Below are positions 20,742 through 20,957 of a stretch of 20,957 nucleotides of DNA, one piece after another. Position 1 is the first letter of the stretch; every line of letters starts with the position of its first letter. Origin of the DNA: Isoetes engelmannii (Eukaryota > Streptophyta > Lycopodiopsida > Isoetales > Isoetaceae); NCBI GenBank assembly GCA_011763485.2, contig JAANSK020275491.1, forward strand, positions 1 through 20,957, in the 5' to 3' direction. The notes beneath the pieces are model-generated. The model did not search any database. It saw only the letters and a list, made by a program, of their open reading frames with translations, and had not been told where the DNA came from. The translations under genes were made by a program, and so were the position numbers.

Positions 20742-20957
20742 CTATGCACGCCTTTCTTGAAGATGTTTTCTGTACGCTCCCAATGCACTCAAGGGGAAAT
20801 ATTGTCGGTAGAGATGGTAATTAAGAAAGTAATGTTTTGGAAATCCCGTTCCTGTGAAATAACGCTCATCCCAGGAGCCAGTTGCTTGTTGGTTCTTGAG
20901 GAGATATTGGACGCCTTTTTCAATGGCTTCTTCTTCATAAGTGCCGATTGCATCTCC
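20742..20957 (-). CDS. SHC: squalene-hopene cyclase, C-terminal 71 residues (partial at window edge)
   Basis: Squalene-hopene cyclases fold squalene into hopene or hopanol-type pentacyclic triterpenes at membranes. The minus-strand frame enters from beyond the window, has no stop until TAG (20742-20744), and encodes 71 residues. It contains a QW motif (KGVQYLLKNQQATGSW), then DERYFTGTGFP and a YHLYRQYFPLSALGAY ending. This is the order in the C-terminus of bacterial cyclases such as the Alicyclobacillus enzyme (GGWDEPYYTGTGFP, YRHVFPTLALGRY). Plant oxidosqualene cyclases lack the GTGFP stretch. The catalytic DXDD lies outside the window. Fern and moss homologues are known and are thought to be of bacterial origin. 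The last exon looks intact; the gene's overall state cannot be judged. Confidence 0.9.
   Translation of the reverse strand, partial: GDAIGTYEEEAIEKGVQYLLKNQQATGSWDERYFTGTGFPKHYFLNYHLYRQYFPLSALGAYRKHLQERRA

Noticed and set aside
1-20957. tRNA or rRNA genes
   Set aside because: Scanning by eye for T-loop and anticodon-arm patterns found no cloverleaf candidate, and no rRNA-like sequence was recognised. A covariance-model scan would be more sensitive.

Overview
The window comes from a land-plant nuclear genome, most likely a fern (a moss or lycophyte is less likely). The reasons are a plant-type LTN1 gene with 15 GT-AG introns, AT-rich intergenic DNA full of decayed retroelements, and, at the right edge, the C-terminus of a bacterial-type squalene-hopene cyclase. 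That enzyme class is known from ferns and mosses, while seed plants typically carry only oxidosqualene cyclases.

Layout. 1-2020: repeat-rich upstream DNA with several two-copy tandem duplications, a long inverted repeat (998-1210) and a small fold-back element (1709-1801), followed by the LTN1 promoter and 5' leader. 2021-11140 (+): a complete LTN1/listerin gene, 16 exons and 1856 codons before the stop. 11141-11490: its 3' flank, with two adjacent tandem duplications. 11950-13180: two copies of a coding-like segment about 930-950 bp apart. 13320-14670: a decayed Ty3/gypsy-type gag fossil, followed by LTR-like sequence to about 15300. 15361-16572 (+): the 3' end of a LINE ORF2 with a simple-repeat tail. 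16580-20320: mostly unrecognised AT-rich DNA, holding an array of seven near-palindromes (17995-18143), a possible decayed LTR end (about 19550-19720), a fold-back (19960-20110) and a second copy of the small fold-back element (20118-20193). 20319-20723: a 208-bp tandem duplication. 20742-20957 (-): the last 71 codons of the squalene-hopene cyclase.

LTN1 and the cyclase are convergent, separated by about 9.6 kb of repeat DNA, and there is no sign that they act together. LTN1 is the ubiquitin ligase of ribosome-associated quality control. The cyclase makes hopanoid-type triterpenes from squalene. The most unusual non-genic signals are the palindrome array and the fold-back family that appears at both ends of the window.
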